Source of the DNA: CALOCY01 sp942491975
GTDB taxonomy: Bacteria > Bacteroidota > Bacteroidia > Bacteroidales > Prolixibacteraceae
DNA: 64,000 nucleotides
Direction: 5' to 3'
NCBI GenBank assembly: GCA_942491975.1
Contig: CALOCY010000004.1
Location: 2,356,001-2,420,000, forward strand
Every line of letters starts with the position of its first letter. The stretch's first letter is position 1. The position numbers and the translations under genes are program-made. A model generated the notes under the pieces. The model ran no database searches. It was not told the origin of the DNA and saw only the letters and a list, made by a program, of their open reading frames with translations. Positions 36,473 to 50,177 of this stretch are shown here, piece after piece.

Positions 36473-36591
36473 TATTTTTGTGTTTTAGCCATTCATTTTA
36501 ATGGCACACAAATATAAGCAACAAGCTTATACAAAAGCGTAATTCATTTTAAAATTACTGCTTTTTCATTAATAACCAAATTGCACTAAAT

Positions 36592-36720
36592 TGAAACGAA
36601 CATGAATTTTCATCATTTCAAATTTACACAGAAAAATGATTAAAATTTATGCGAGTTCCTGAATGCATTATAAATTTTTTGCAGATTTTTCTGTAAGCAA
36701 AAAATTTTAAACAGATGAAA
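36592..36720 (+). repeat. Repeated AT-rich leader element (copy B) before the flippase-like gene
   Basis: Colinear with 4044-4173 in front of purE. It contains ttgaaacgaacatga (a possible L/M-K-R-T-stop frame), agaaaaatga, gagttcctgaatg and a terminal aaattttaaacagatgaaa, in which ATG is the start codon of the gene at 36715. The stretch 36673-36706 can form a 10-bp AT hairpin (aattttttgc ... gcaaaaaatt) just upstream of that start. Confidence 0.7.
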
Positions 36721-37701
36721 AAACGAGCGATTAAAATCTTAAAATACCTTCTGTTCCTGGCCATTGGTGTTTTCATCTTTTGGCTTATTTACAAAGATCA
36801 GGATATTGAACAATTAAAACAGACACTAACCAAAGAGGTGAACTACTGGTGGGTGTGGTTATCACTTCTTATTGGCTTATTTAGCCATGTAAGCCGCGTA
36901 TTGCGCTGGAAGATCATGATTGAACCCCTTGGAAAAAAACCACGGTTCATCAACACCTTCTTTGCTGTAATGGTTGGCTACTTTATGAATCTTGCATTGC
37001 CTCGCATGGGCGAATTATCACGTTGTGGTGTCTTATCAAAATACGAGAAAATATCATTCACGAAGCTTGTGGGAACTGTGGTTTTGGAGAGGGCAATTGA
37101 CATGTTGATGTTGCTTATACTAACATTGATTGTTATTATTACCCAATTTGGAAAAATCCTGAAATTATTGGCTGATAATCCCGAGCTACAAACAAAAACT
37201 GTTGGAATTGTGTCCAATCCTGTTTTTATTATCGGAATAGCTATATTCATAATTGCGGTCTGGATATTCCGCAAAAAATTTAAGAATACAATCTTTTTCA
37301 AAAAAATTAACGTAACATGGCAAAACATCCTTGAAGGGATACGTACCATAAAAACGATGAAGAACAAAGGTGCTTTCATTTTTCATTCAGTTTTTATCTG
37401 GTTGCTCTATTACCTCATGCTGTATGCTGTGTTTTTTAGTTTCGATTTCACATCCGGGCTGCCACCTATAGCCGGGCTTACCGTATTTGTTATAGCCAGT
37501 TATGGCATGGTTGCTCCGGTACAGGGAGGTATTGGGGCATGGCATTTTATGGCTAAAGAGGCATTAAAAATATATGGTGTTGAAAATAACAATGCTGTAG
37601 TATTTGCCCTGCTGGCACATACATCAATGAATGCCATGATCATATTGATTGGTTTCATCTCAGTCATTGCTTTACCTTTCGTTAACCGGAAGGAGATATA
37701 A
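36715..37701 (+). CDS. Flippase-like integral membrane protein (LPG synthase TM domain family)
   Basis: A 328-residue protein with about eight membrane helices, of the UPF0104/AglD-like family (lysylphosphatidylglycerol synthase membrane part). These proteins are thought to move or flip lipid-linked molecules. Recognisable pieces are MVGYFMNLALPRMGELSRCGVL (basic and acidic residues in the fold) and the C-terminal PVQGGIGAWHFMAKEAL. It lies 18 bases upstream of an ABC-type permease. Its promoter region is the leader element shared with purE. Confidence 0.8.
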   Translation: MKKRAIKILKYLLFLAIGVFIFWLIYKDQDIEQLKQTLTKEVNYWWVWLSLLIGLFSHVSRVLRWKIMIEPLGKKPRFINTFFAVMVGYFMNLALPRMGELSRCGVLSKYEKISFTKLVGTVVLERAIDMLMLLILTLIVIITQFGKILKLLADNPELQTKTVGIVSNPVFIIGIAIFIIAVWIFRKKFKNTIFFKKINVTWQNILEGIRTIKTMKNKGAFIFHSVFIWLLYYLMLYAVFFSFDFTSGLPPIAGLTVFVIASYGMVAPVQGGIGAWHFMAKEALKIYGVENNNAVVFALLAHTSMNAMIILIGFISVIALPFVNRKEI

Positions 37702-37719
37702 TCCGCTAGAAATTGTATT

Positions 37720-38970
37720 TTGAATACAGAACTTTTTATAGCCCGGCGTATTTTTTTCGGCAAAGAGAACCGAAAAAACATTTCGAACCGGATTGTTAAC
37801 ATTTCACTGATAGCCATTGCTGTAGGATTAGCCACAATGATTATCTCCGTGGCTGTATTTGTCGGTTTCAAGACAGAGATACGCAAAAAGGTGTCCGGGT
37901 TTGGTGCTCATATTCAACTGGTCAATTACGACTCAAACAATTCATACGAAACCAAGCCTGTTAGTGCAAATCAACCATTCTTAGATGAGATTCGTCAATT
38001 GCCGGGTGTAGCATACCTTCAACAATTTGCTACAAAACCCGGGATAATCCAGACTGACCATCCACACGGAATTGTATTGAAAGGTATAGCCTCCGATTTT
38101 AACTGGTCTTTTTTTCAGCATCATCTTGTAAGGGGGGCTATCTTATCTGTTTCCGATTCCCTGCCCTCCAATAAAATCATTTTATCTGAAAAAGTATCCA
38201 AATTGCTGCAACTGGATATTGGTGATCCGGTGTACACCTATTTTCTCAATCAAAAATCATCACACCCTTTAAGCCGAAAATTTATTGTTTCAGGAATCTA
38301 CCGTACCAGCCTGGAAGATTTTGATAATCTGATTGTACTGGCCGACATACGCCACATACAACAACTGAATAAATGGGCACCTGATGAAATTAGTGGTTTT
38401 GAGATTGTAACAACCGATTTTAACGATATTGATGATATTCACTGGCGGATACGTATGGTTGTTTCCCGTCATATTGAAGAAGATTCTACCATTTTTAAAG
38501 CCGAAAGCATTCTGCAAAAATATCCCCAGATTTTCGACTGGTTATCGTTACTCGACATGAATATATGGGTGCTTCTGGTGTTGATTACAGCTGTTGCCGG
38601 TATCAATATGATTGCCGGGTTATTGGTCTTGATCCTCGAAAAAACCAATATGATTGGCATCCTGAAAGCATTGGGCACACGCAATTACAGTATTCGGAAA
38701 GTATTTATCTACTTGTCGGGTTTTCTAATTGTTAAAGGCCTGATATGGGGCAATCTGTTTGGAATTGTCATTTGCCTGTTTCAATACCATTTTCAACCCA
38801 TAACACTTGACCCGTCGACTTACTACCTCGATACCGTTCCCATTTTGTTAAACCCGCTTCATATCCTGCTTATAAATGCAGCTACAATGCTTTGTATTAT
38901 TTTCATGCTGATTATTCCTTCCCATTTTATCTCAAAAATATCCCCTGATAAGGCCATCAGGTTTGATTAA
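37720..38970 (+). CDS. LolC/LolE-like ABC transporter permease
   Basis: A 416-residue FtsX/MacB-type permease with four helices: one near the N-terminus (about 28-50), a large periplasmic domain, then three near 275-400. It resembles LolE/LolC, which release lipoproteins from the inner membrane. The start is TTG at 37720 (NTELFIARRIFFGKEN follows), which fits the family; no ATG gives the N-terminal helix. The AAGGAG at 37689-37694, inside the preceding gene, is the nearest Shine-Dalgarno-like sequence but sits too far away (about 25 bases). No LolD ATPase gene is adjacent. Confidence 0.85.
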   Translation: MNTELFIARRIFFGKENRKNISNRIVNISLIAIAVGLATMIISVAVFVGFKTEIRKKVSGFGAHIQLVNYDSNNSYETKPVSANQPFLDEIRQLPGVAYLQQFATKPGIIQTDHPHGIVLKGIASDFNWSFFQHHLVRGAILSVSDSLPSNKIILSEKVSKLLQLDIGDPVYTYFLNQKSSHPLSRKFIVSGIYRTSLEDFDNLIVLADIRHIQQLNKWAPDEISGFEIVTTDFNDIDDIHWRIRMVVSRHIEEDSTIFKAESILQKYPQIFDWLSLLDMNIWVLLVLITAVAGINMIAGLLVLILEKTNMIGILKALGTRNYSIRKVFIYLSGFLIVKGLIWGNLFGIVICLFQYHFQPITLDPSTYYLDTVPILLNPLHILLINAATMLCIIFMLIIPSHFISKISPDKAIRFD

Positions 38971-39062
38971 AAGACCATTCATCCACATTTTTTCTGCTTC
39001 TGTAAAAATCTGATGTTCATTTTTAAGCGTCTCTTTTTATTTTTCTAACTTGCCGGCACGTT

Positions 39063-39725
39063 ATGCAACCGAAAGTAATTACACATATCAAATTACTGCT
39101 TGGCAAACCGCTGCCGGGCATCAAAGCTCATCAACTGATGTTGCCATCAGGCAGAGAGCTTGATATTTATCCCGAAGATTTTCCGGATGTAAAACAGAGT
39201 GCTGTGCTCTTCTTACTTTTCCGTACAGAAGAGGGAGTGTCAACCTGTCTCATTAAACGTCCTGACTCCATGAAAGACCATGCAGGACAATATGCTTTCC
39301 CTGGAGGGAAATATGAGTTAACCGATCCATCGGTAGAGTATACCGCACTACGTGAGAGCAAAGAAGAAGTAGGGATTGCTCCCGGAAATGTTCATTTATT
39401 AGGACAACTCTCACCTTTATACATATCGGTGAGCCAATTCTTAATCAGTCCGGTAGTAGGATACTGCCCGGTCCAACCACAATTTACACTAAATCCTTCC
39501 GAGGTAGAATCATTAATTCTCGTACCCATTGCTTCATTTCTTGATGAAAAGAGTATTTCTGAAATGGAAACAGAAACCCAGACAGGTAAACTTACAGTAC
39601 CATGTTACTCCATAAACGGAGAAGTTATATGGGGGGCAACAGCCATGATTATTTCCGAATTCATACAAATGCTGGAAAAAGGCAATCTAATTGAGCAGAT
39701 TCGTGTAATGTCCATACCGCTCTAG
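39063..39725 (+). CDS. NUDIX hydrolase, CoA pyrophosphatase-like
   Basis: A 220-residue Nudix protein. The box starts at G81 (PGGKYELTDPS ... LRESKEEVGI, ending at 105), preceded by LIKRPDSMKDHAGQYAFPGG, which matches the UPF0035/CoA-diphosphatase subgroup (NudL-like). The reaction would be hydrolysis of CoA or its derivatives to 4-prime-phosphopantetheine and 3-prime,5-prime-ADP. The last 39 bases overlap the end of the converging MltF-like gene. Confidence 0.85.
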   Translation: MQPKVITHIKLLLGKPLPGIKAHQLMLPSGRELDIYPEDFPDVKQSAVLFLLFRTEEGVSTCLIKRPDSMKDHAGQYAFPGGKYELTDPSVEYTALRESKEEVGIAPGNVHLLGQLSPLYISVSQFLISPVVGYCPVQPQFTLNPSEVESLILVPIASFLDEKSISEMETETQTGKLTVPCYSINGEVIWGATAMIISEFIQMLEKGNLIEQIRVMSIPL

Positions 39726-41117
39726 CACATCCGAAACATAGTGAAACGGTTCTTCTCCGCGACAGTACCCCCATCTTACAACCGGATCTTTGTAATACTT
39801 TGATGCCGATTTATTCAATAAAAAATAGTCCACATTATCCTCCCACAAGAATGGGTCTTTCCCATATTTTTTGGCCAGTCGTTGTGCATCTTTCACATGC
39901 CCCAACCCAACATTATATGAAGCCAGCACAAACTTTAACCGCTCATTCCGGTCAGGAATAGAATCCATCAGCTGTTTGTCAAGCCAATTGAGTAACTTCA
40001 ATCCGCCTGTTATATTTTCACGGGGTTTATAAATTTCAATTACTCCAAAAATATCAGCCGTCTCTGGCATCAGTTGCATCAGTCCCATTGCCCCTGCCCA
40101 CGATTCAGCCTCCGGATCAAATCGTGATTCCTGATAAATAATCGATGCAATGAGCCGCCAGTCCCAGCCGTACCTTACACTCAATTCCCGAATTTGTTCA
40201 TCATACAACGATAATTTACCCCCCGAAACAGAGTGATATCCGCTTGATATACGAAGCTTTGTCCTGTTAATCCTGAAATACTTCGCATAAATACGCTCGT
40301 ACTCTTTTGTCTGCTTAAAATTACCAATCCATGTGTTCAGGTAATTAAGCAGTTCTACAGATTTTTTTCTTACGGCCCATGCCAGCTTTTGATTAAAACT
40401 TATTGGTGTTGCTATATCCAGGTTAGGATAATACCCCTGATTTACCATTGCCACATTTTCATCGCAAACGGTATAATCAATTTCCCCATGTGCCACAAGG
40501 GCTACTAAACGTTCCACGCCATATATTGTATCTTCTTCAATGATAATCGAATCGCCTATTTCATCCGAAAGGTTCATTAACCGGTTATAATACGCCGTAT
40601 TTTTTTGTACAACTACCTTCTGGTTAGCCAAATCAAGCTGATCCCGAATAAGTTTCCCTTCCAGTTCCTGTTCATCCATATCTTCCCATCCTTCAGGTTT
40701 GCGTTGTACCAAAATCTGTCGGGTTAGCAACAATGGATTAGTAAAATTTACCATTTCTCCCCTTTCCTTTGTTACCGTCAGGTTTTTAGCTACCAAGTCA
40801 AACCGTCCTGAGTTTAATCCGTCAAATGTCTCTTTAAGATTATTGCTTACAACCAATTCCAATTCCAGCTTTAAATCTTCAGCCAGCTTTTTCAACAATT
40901 CATACTGAAAACCCATTGGCCTCCCACGGTATACAAAATAATTGGTCGAATTGTAATCAACCACTACATGCAATACACCATCTTTGATCACCTGCGTAAA
41001 ATCATCTTCAGTATTCTGTCCATTTTCCTGATCTCTGCCGGGAGAATTGTGGCATGAAAAAGGGAATAGCAACAACACTACAAAGATTATCAGCATCCAT
41101 GTTATCCTTAGCCTCAT
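39687..41117 (-). CDS. mltF: MltF-like membrane-bound lytic murein transglycosylase
   Basis: A 476-residue lipoprotein (lipobox P-F-S-C22). A type 3 periplasmic-binding domain (about 45-290, GVLHVVVDYNSTNYFVYRGRPMGF) is joined to a C-terminal SLT lysozyme-like domain (about 310-440). The catalytic Glu is in YQESRFDP, and the GAMGLMQLMP and ASYNVGLGH motifs follow. It cleaves peptidoglycan to 1,6-anhydro ends, and the binding domain may sense muropeptides. MltF is the closest well-known match; assignment to this exact gene rests on domain order. Confidence 0.88.
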   Translation of the reverse strand: MRLRITWMLIIFVVLLLFPFSCHNSPGRDQENGQNTEDDFTQVIKDGVLHVVVDYNSTNYFVYRGRPMGFQYELLKKLAEDLKLELELVVSNNLKETFDGLNSGRFDLVAKNLTVTKERGEMVNFTNPLLLTRQILVQRKPEGWEDMDEQELEGKLIRDQLDLANQKVVVQKNTAYYNRLMNLSDEIGDSIIIEEDTIYGVERLVALVAHGEIDYTVCDENVAMVNQGYYPNLDIATPISFNQKLAWAVRKKSVELLNYLNTWIGNFKQTKEYERIYAKYFRINRTKLRISSGYHSVSGGKLSLYDEQIRELSVRYGWDWRLIASIIYQESRFDPEAESWAGAMGLMQLMPETADIFGVIEIYKPRENITGGLKLLNWLDKQLMDSIPDRNERLKFVLASYNVGLGHVKDAQRLAKKYGKDPFLWEDNVDYFLLNKSASKYYKDPVVRWGYCRGEEPFHYVSDVLERYGHYTNLLN

Positions 41118-41189
41118 AAACTTTATATGCTATAATTACTTAAAATTTACGAAAAAGAAACCGTTAAAACAAAACCGTATGCAAGAAAT

Positions 41190-43127
41190 CTAATCATAGA
41201 AAGTCCACGCAATGCCTACACGAAAGGTTCTGCGGTTGACCGGGTAGTGCAATGCAGAGAATTGTTCTTTTCCAATAATTCCGCCACCTGCATTGATTAA
41301 TTTAAAGAAGGCCCTTGTACGTTTAAGCTTCAGGTTAACAAAAAGGTCAAAAGTGGGATAACCACCAATTTTTCTCTCATTTTGAAGGTGGAAATTCATT
41401 GTAGCCGGATCATAAGCATCGGCATAGAATTTAGAAAAATACCGGGTATCAACACCGATCTGCGTATGCATTACCTTAGCCATCTTAAAATAAAGATACG
41501 TACTTGCAAAAGCTGAAAACCGGGGTACCCTGAGGTATTTATCATGTGATATTTCCTGCAGCAATAGTTTTGTATTCAGGTGCAATAACCCCCATCGAAT
41601 GTGGCTGTTCACATAAAATCCGAGCAGGGAAAACTCTTTCGTCGCCTGAGCAGGCATTGCCTGTTCATTATTATAAATATAGTTGCCCAGTAAAGTATAA
41701 TCCAATCCTGCACTGAACTCCCTCGCAGGCAATTCAATCTGAAAATTCAATTTCAATTCCTGTGAATGATCAAAATTGTTGTTCCATATATAATGGTTAC
41801 TCACATAGTTTTGTTGAAAATAATCAGGAGTAATATCGCTAAACCCTATATTCGCTTTAAAAGCCAATGTATCCCTGGCAATACGAACAGATTTTTCAAT
41901 ATTGAAAGAAAAATCATACGCCCCTTTTTTGTGTCCGGTAATGCCAATGCGTCCGGTTCCCTCCCAGTTCCAAAATTTGCCATCCCTTCGATAAAGCATT
42001 CCGCCTATAAATGTATTGGTGTAAGTTTCAGAGCTACTCCCCAGTAACGTGTCCGGAATGGTAATTTTTACAAGTTCATTTTCAAGATAAACAGCCTTTC
42101 CAAAAGTAAATTTTCGGTCAGGTGCTTCAAACGCATTCAGTTGAAATCGGTTTTCCAAATTTCGGAATTTCACTTCATCATTCGTAACCAACTCATCAAT
42201 ATAATGGTTCTCGTAAAAGCCCCGATCTGCATTATCATCACTAAATGACCGCTTATTCATTGACAACTCAAAACGATGCTGCAAACCAACCCGTGGAACG
42301 TACACCTCCAGGCTATCTATCTCTTTATATTTCCCCCATCTCAATTCATGATCAAGCCGAAATGTAGTGCTTTGCAGCAGATTTCTTGTTCCGTTGTATA
42401 TGCGTACCGGGAGTTCTTCTGTTTCCTTTCCGGTATCATTAATGGTACTATCATTTTCCAGGCCTCCATTCTCCTGCATCGTCAGTTTATTGATAATAAT
42501 ACCACAATGTAGTTGATATACATCACCAATATACGATCCCGAGAAATTAAACATATTATTTTTTGCTTCCTGATTTTGAAACTGCCCCTGCGACCGGTTT
42601 ATCCTGTAATCAAGTGCAAAATTCAATTGCTCATTTACATTCTGTGAATGCAATACATTAAAACGGGTTTCGTTTTTAGTATTTTTATTTTCACTCTGGG
42701 TGTAATCAAGATGAGTAAACGGAATAGTAACGTTATAATATTTTACATCCTCTGGAAACCATACATAATTTTCAAAATTCTTATAAAAATAGAAATCCGA
42801 TTTTCGTTTCCTTTTGAAAAAATTATTGCTCTGATAAGCTGTTCCCATGTTGCCCACAAAAGTCGCCGATATGTCATTCTTATATACCGGGTGATAATTT
42901 TGGAATACATGAAACGCAGTATCTATAACCACCTCCCATTGAGAAGCATACGACTCATCAAGCGTCCAGCTTTTTAAACACTTTATGATAGAATCCTTTT
43001 TTGCCACGCTACCCTTTTCACCCATTTGATCAGGACTGGATAATAAAGGCTCCCTGTTTTGAGCAATTGAACTGGTTAGTGAAAAAAGGCCGGCTATTAA
43101 TATAATCAAACATATACATTTCATCAC
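41190..43127 (-). CDS. Putative porin (Porin_10-like outer-membrane barrel)
   Basis: A 645-residue outer-membrane protein with a signal peptide (about 1-22, SIAQ). An N-terminal segment (WTLDESYASQWEVVIDTAFHVFQNYHPVYKNDISATFVGNMGTAYQSNNFFKRK) and the following long series of strands are characteristic of the Bacteroidetes putative porin family PF14121. It ends in TFYD. The start could be either of two adjacent ATG codons (43127 or 43124). It lies just downstream of the rRNA operon, whose terminator at 43184 separates them, so it needs its own promoter, which was not recognised. Confidence 0.8.
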   Translation of the reverse strand: MMKCICLIILIAGLFSLTSSIAQNREPLLSSPDQMGEKGSVAKKDSIIKCLKSWTLDESYASQWEVVIDTAFHVFQNYHPVYKNDISATFVGNMGTAYQSNNFFKRKRKSDFYFYKNFENYVWFPEDVKYYNVTIPFTHLDYTQSENKNTKNETRFNVLHSQNVNEQLNFALDYRINRSQGQFQNQEAKNNMFNFSGSYIGDVYQLHCGIIINKLTMQENGGLENDSTINDTGKETEELPVRIYNGTRNLLQSTTFRLDHELRWGKYKEIDSLEVYVPRVGLQHRFELSMNKRSFSDDNADRGFYENHYIDELVTNDEVKFRNLENRFQLNAFEAPDRKFTFGKAVYLENELVKITIPDTLLGSSSETYTNTFIGGMLYRRDGKFWNWEGTGRIGITGHKKGAYDFSFNIEKSVRIARDTLAFKANIGFSDITPDYFQQNYVSNHYIWNNNFDHSQELKLNFQIELPAREFSAGLDYTLLGNYIYNNEQAMPAQATKEFSLLGFYVNSHIRWGLLHLNTKLLLQEISHDKYLRVPRFSAFASTYLYFKMAKVMHTQIGVDTRYFSKFYADAYDPATMNFHLQNERKIGGYPTFDLFVNLKLKRTRAFFKLINAGGGIIGKEQFSALHYPVNRRTFRVGIAWTFYD

Positions 43128-43183
43128 CGGTAAAGATAGTCAAATTGGATAAGCTAAAAAGCAAAAATTCGTTAAAGAGGGGC

Positions 43184-43223
43184 AACAAAAAAACCCGGCG
43201 ATCTGTTTCCAGAAAGCCGGGTT
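43184..43223 (-). terminator. rRNA operon terminator
   Basis: On the minus strand, aacccggc - 16-base loop - gccgggtt followed by a T run, about 10 bases after the end of 5S rRNA. Confidence 0.9.
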
Positions 43224-43231
43224 AAATAAAA

Positions 43232-43337
<106 letters not shown>

Positions 43338-43494
43338 TAAAGTCGTTAGATGATTAGACGTCAAGATTACTAGATTTATAGAAAACAAGACAAAAATTGT
43401 TTTGCCTGTTGAATCTTTTCTCTCATGTCTAACAATCAATATCGTTTGACAATGTTTTCAGATATTTAAGCAAAAATACACTTCCATAAGCGGA

Positions 43495-46372
<2,878 letters not shown>

Positions 46373-46666
46373 CCGCCCTATTATGGACGAGTATCTTTTA
46401 CTTAAATATCTTCCAACATGTCAAAGAACCTTTAACCTGGTTGTTTTACTTTTGTGCGTGCCCTTGTTATCAATATGATACGTTGGTCGGCTGATCATTT
46501 CTTATAACTTAAGCGCCACAAAATCAGGTGTGTAAAGAATAACGGGGTCGAACCGCTATTTTTTCATTATAACAGAAAAAATTAGCCCGGTGCTAATTCT
46601 TTATCCTTTCAGTACGTGTTTCTTAGAACTTTTTGCCAATCCCTTTAACTGGACTTGTATTTCTTG

Positions 46667-46740
46667 TGGAGAATATCGGAGTCGAACCGATGACCTCTTG
46701 AATGCAAATCAAGCGCTCTAGCCAACTGAGCTAATCCCCC
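46667..46740 (-). tRNA. tRNA-Ala (UGC)
   Basis: 74 bases on the minus strand starting GGGGGATTAGCTCAG, with an anticodon stem around TGC (cttgatttgcattcaag) and the T-loop GGTTCGACTCC. The CCA end is not encoded (ACAAG follows). It lies between 23S and tRNA-Ile in the usual spacer position. Confidence 0.95.
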
Positions 46741-46752
46741 ATTCATTTGTAA

Positions 46753-46829
46753 TGGTAGTCCCGCCCAGACTTGAACTGGGGACCTCTACATTATCAGTGT
46801 AGCGCTCTAACCAGCTGAGCTACGGGACT
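46753..46829 (-). tRNA. tRNA-Ile (GAU)
   Basis: 77 bases on the minus strand including an encoded CCA. It starts AGTCCCGTAGCTCAGC, with the anticodon loop in ctacactGATaatgtag and the T-arm GGTCCCCAGTTCAAG. It is 12 bases upstream of tRNA-Ala. The 16S-tRNA spacer beyond (46830-47023) contains acctgacagggtt, resembling half of the REP palindromes at 59-61 kb, and a small inverted repeat taacc/ggtta. Confidence 0.95.
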
Positions 46830-47023
46830 AAGTAATGTTTCCTTTCATTTAGTCCCTGACCCCTTCACCAACCTACGCTATTTGCTGTAACCCCCAAGGT
46901 TACTTTCATTCCTGGCAGGGACCTGACAGGGTTATTCTCCTTTTTAATTTTTTAAAAGGTTCGACACAATTAAATCAAATCGTAAAACGTATTGCTGACC
47001 CCTATCCCAACTTAGCAAGCTCC

Positions 47024-48549
<1,526 letters not shown>

Positions 48550-48735
48550 AAAAGAAATTTGTTAATCTTTTCCTGACTCGCTAGTCGAAATCTCATTGGA
48601 ATCAACAATACTCTAATTCAATTTAATTTTTGTGTCGAAACCTTCCAATATTTTCAAAGAACGTGTCTTTTTTCTCTTTGTACACCTTAGTGCTTCTCAG
48701 CCTAAAATGTTATCGCTTTTTCTAAAACGTGGGCG

Positions 48736-48766
48736 CAAATCTACAACACCTTTTTTTACCCCGCAA
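48736..48766 (-). promoter_or_regulatory. rrnP1: rRNA promoter P1
   Basis: Minus-strand TTG (48764-48766), a 20-base spacer, then TAGATTTG (48736-48743), the Bacteroidetes -33/-7 layout. It lies about 190 bases upstream of 16S. Confidence 0.75.
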
Positions 48767-48932
48767 GAACTTTTTAATCTTTTTTTTACCCCCGGGGGGG
48801 GGTTGACCGCCAAACAGCCCTGTGTTAAAAATACAACAGCCCGTTTTTAACCCATCCAAAACAACCCGAAAAGCCTTTAAATACAATACCTGTGATAGAA
48901 CCGCGCTTCCTAAAATATCCCAAAAGCGGTTG

Positions 48933-48963
48933 CAAATATAGAACTCCATATTTTACCCGCCAA
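48933..48963 (-). promoter_or_regulatory. rrnP2: rRNA promoter P2, a diverged copy of P1
   Basis: Minus-strand TTG (48961-48963), a 20-base spacer, then TATATTTG (48933-48940). The surrounding 50 bases align with P1 (gcaaat-ta-aac-cc-ttttacc-cgc-aa), so the two look like an old tandem duplication 197 bases apart. The 538-base region 48550-49087 also contains C5-G9 at about 48789-48802 and holds no gene. Confidence 0.7.
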
Positions 48964-49087
48964 ACCTTTTATGATCTTTTTTTGCACAAACAACTTAACT
49001 ACCTGATTGGCAAGAAGAAAAAAATCAAAAAAATAAAAGGGGTGATTTATTTAACGAGATTAAGACATAAAAGGTTCGCCTTTTACA

Positions 49088-50077
49088 CTATTTTTTATTC
49101 AGAAAATCGAGATTCACCGAAACAAACAGTTGCTGGGAAGTGTTAACCTCTTTATCGTTAAAGTGAAAACCCAGGTCTGCTTTTATATTTATCCTTTTTG
49201 ACTTGTAGGGATAATAAGCCACATCAATCCGGCCATAGTCTCCCGACAGGTAGTTTGAATCGCCATAAGCCAGGACAACCGGATCTCCTTTATAGTAAAC
49301 TGCCTGCATCCCCACTTTTTTCCAAAGAAAGTTAACCCGCCCCATAAAGCCATAGGTAAATGCATGATCAGCAGGACGACGTCGATCATATGAAGAAAGC
49401 ACTCCTCCGTCAATACTCATCTGATCTACATTGAATGTGCGTTTAAGGTCTATACCTAAAAACAGTGCACCTCCGCCATTGTCCCGGATATGATGATCTT
49501 CATCAGGAACCTTAGTCCCTGCCTCGTGATACATATACAAATAGTTCTCCAGATATAATGGTTTCAACTCCACGCGCCCCGATGTGCCGGCCAAAAATGT
49601 TTCATGGGAAAAATCTGTCTGCCGGCTTGTCCAGTCACACCAAATATTTTGGCGGCCCCAATCCCATCGATACTCCAAATAACCACCCTGAATATTGGAC
49701 CGGTAATAGTTTAGAGTGTCCGAGAGCAATGCAATGGGGTAATTCAATAACCCTTCTCTGGGGAAAGAACCCAGGTAAACATCCAGATTCTCAGATTTAA
49801 ACCGGTAGAAAAGCGTAAGCACCGGATCGACCCCATCAAGCTCCCCCCCGTACTCAAACAGGTAGTAAAATCCACCATGTACCGAATGCCCTTTTTCAAT
49901 TGTGAAACCCACAGTGGGGGCAAGTGAGGCACCCAGTATGGTCTGGGCATTCCCAAAGCGGTTAAAGTACTCCCTGTTGTCTAATACATGCTTAAATTGA
50001 ATATTCCAATTCAGCTTTTGCGCAAACACACTGCCTGTGGAAAGGCTTATTATCAATATAATAAGTGTTTTTTTCAT
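49088..50077 (-). CDS. Outer-membrane beta-barrel protein of unknown function
   Basis: A 329-residue protein with a signal peptide (1-19, VFA-Q) and alternating strands all along, ending in SVNLDFLNKK. Aromatic girdle residues are frequent (FKHVLDNREYFNRFG, YYLFEYGGELDG). No family could be named; it resembles small porin-like proteins of Bacteroidetes. It is divergent from the glycosyltransferase gene at 50178, with 100 bases between. The upstream end of the rRNA operon lies just downstream, on the same strand. Confidence 0.6.
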   Translation of the reverse strand: MKKTLIILIISLSTGSVFAQKLNWNIQFKHVLDNREYFNRFGNAQTILGASLAPTVGFTIEKGHSVHGGFYYLFEYGGELDGVDPVLTLFYRFKSENLDVYLGSFPREGLLNYPIALLSDTLNYYRSNIQGGYLEYRWDWGRQNIWCDWTSRQTDFSHETFLAGTSGRVELKPLYLENYLYMYHEAGTKVPDEDHHIRDNGGGALFLGIDLKRTFNVDQMSIDGGVLSSYDRRRPADHAFTYGFMGRVNFLWKKVGMQAVYYKGDPVVLAYGDSNYLSGDYGRIDVAYYPYKSKRINIKADLGFHFNDKEVNTSQQLFVSVNLDFLNKK

Positions 50078-50122
50078 ATTAAATACTTGTCAGATCCTTA
50101 TATCGAACAAAAAAATATTTTA

Positions 50123-50130
50123 TACTTTTG
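50123..50130 (+). promoter_or_regulatory. Bacteroidetes -7 box before the GT39-like gene
   Basis: TACTTTTG matches TAnnTTTG, 47 bases before the GTG start at 50178. No TTG at the expected -33 distance. Confidence 0.5.
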
Positions 50131-50177
50131 GGTTGCTAATTTAGCAAATCATATTGTTTTAATGTGAAAAATCTGTT

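Noticed and set aside
37689..37694. AAGGAG as ribosome-binding site for the LolE-like gene
   Set aside because: It is about 25 bases from the TTG start and inside the upstream gene, too far to be functional with confidence.
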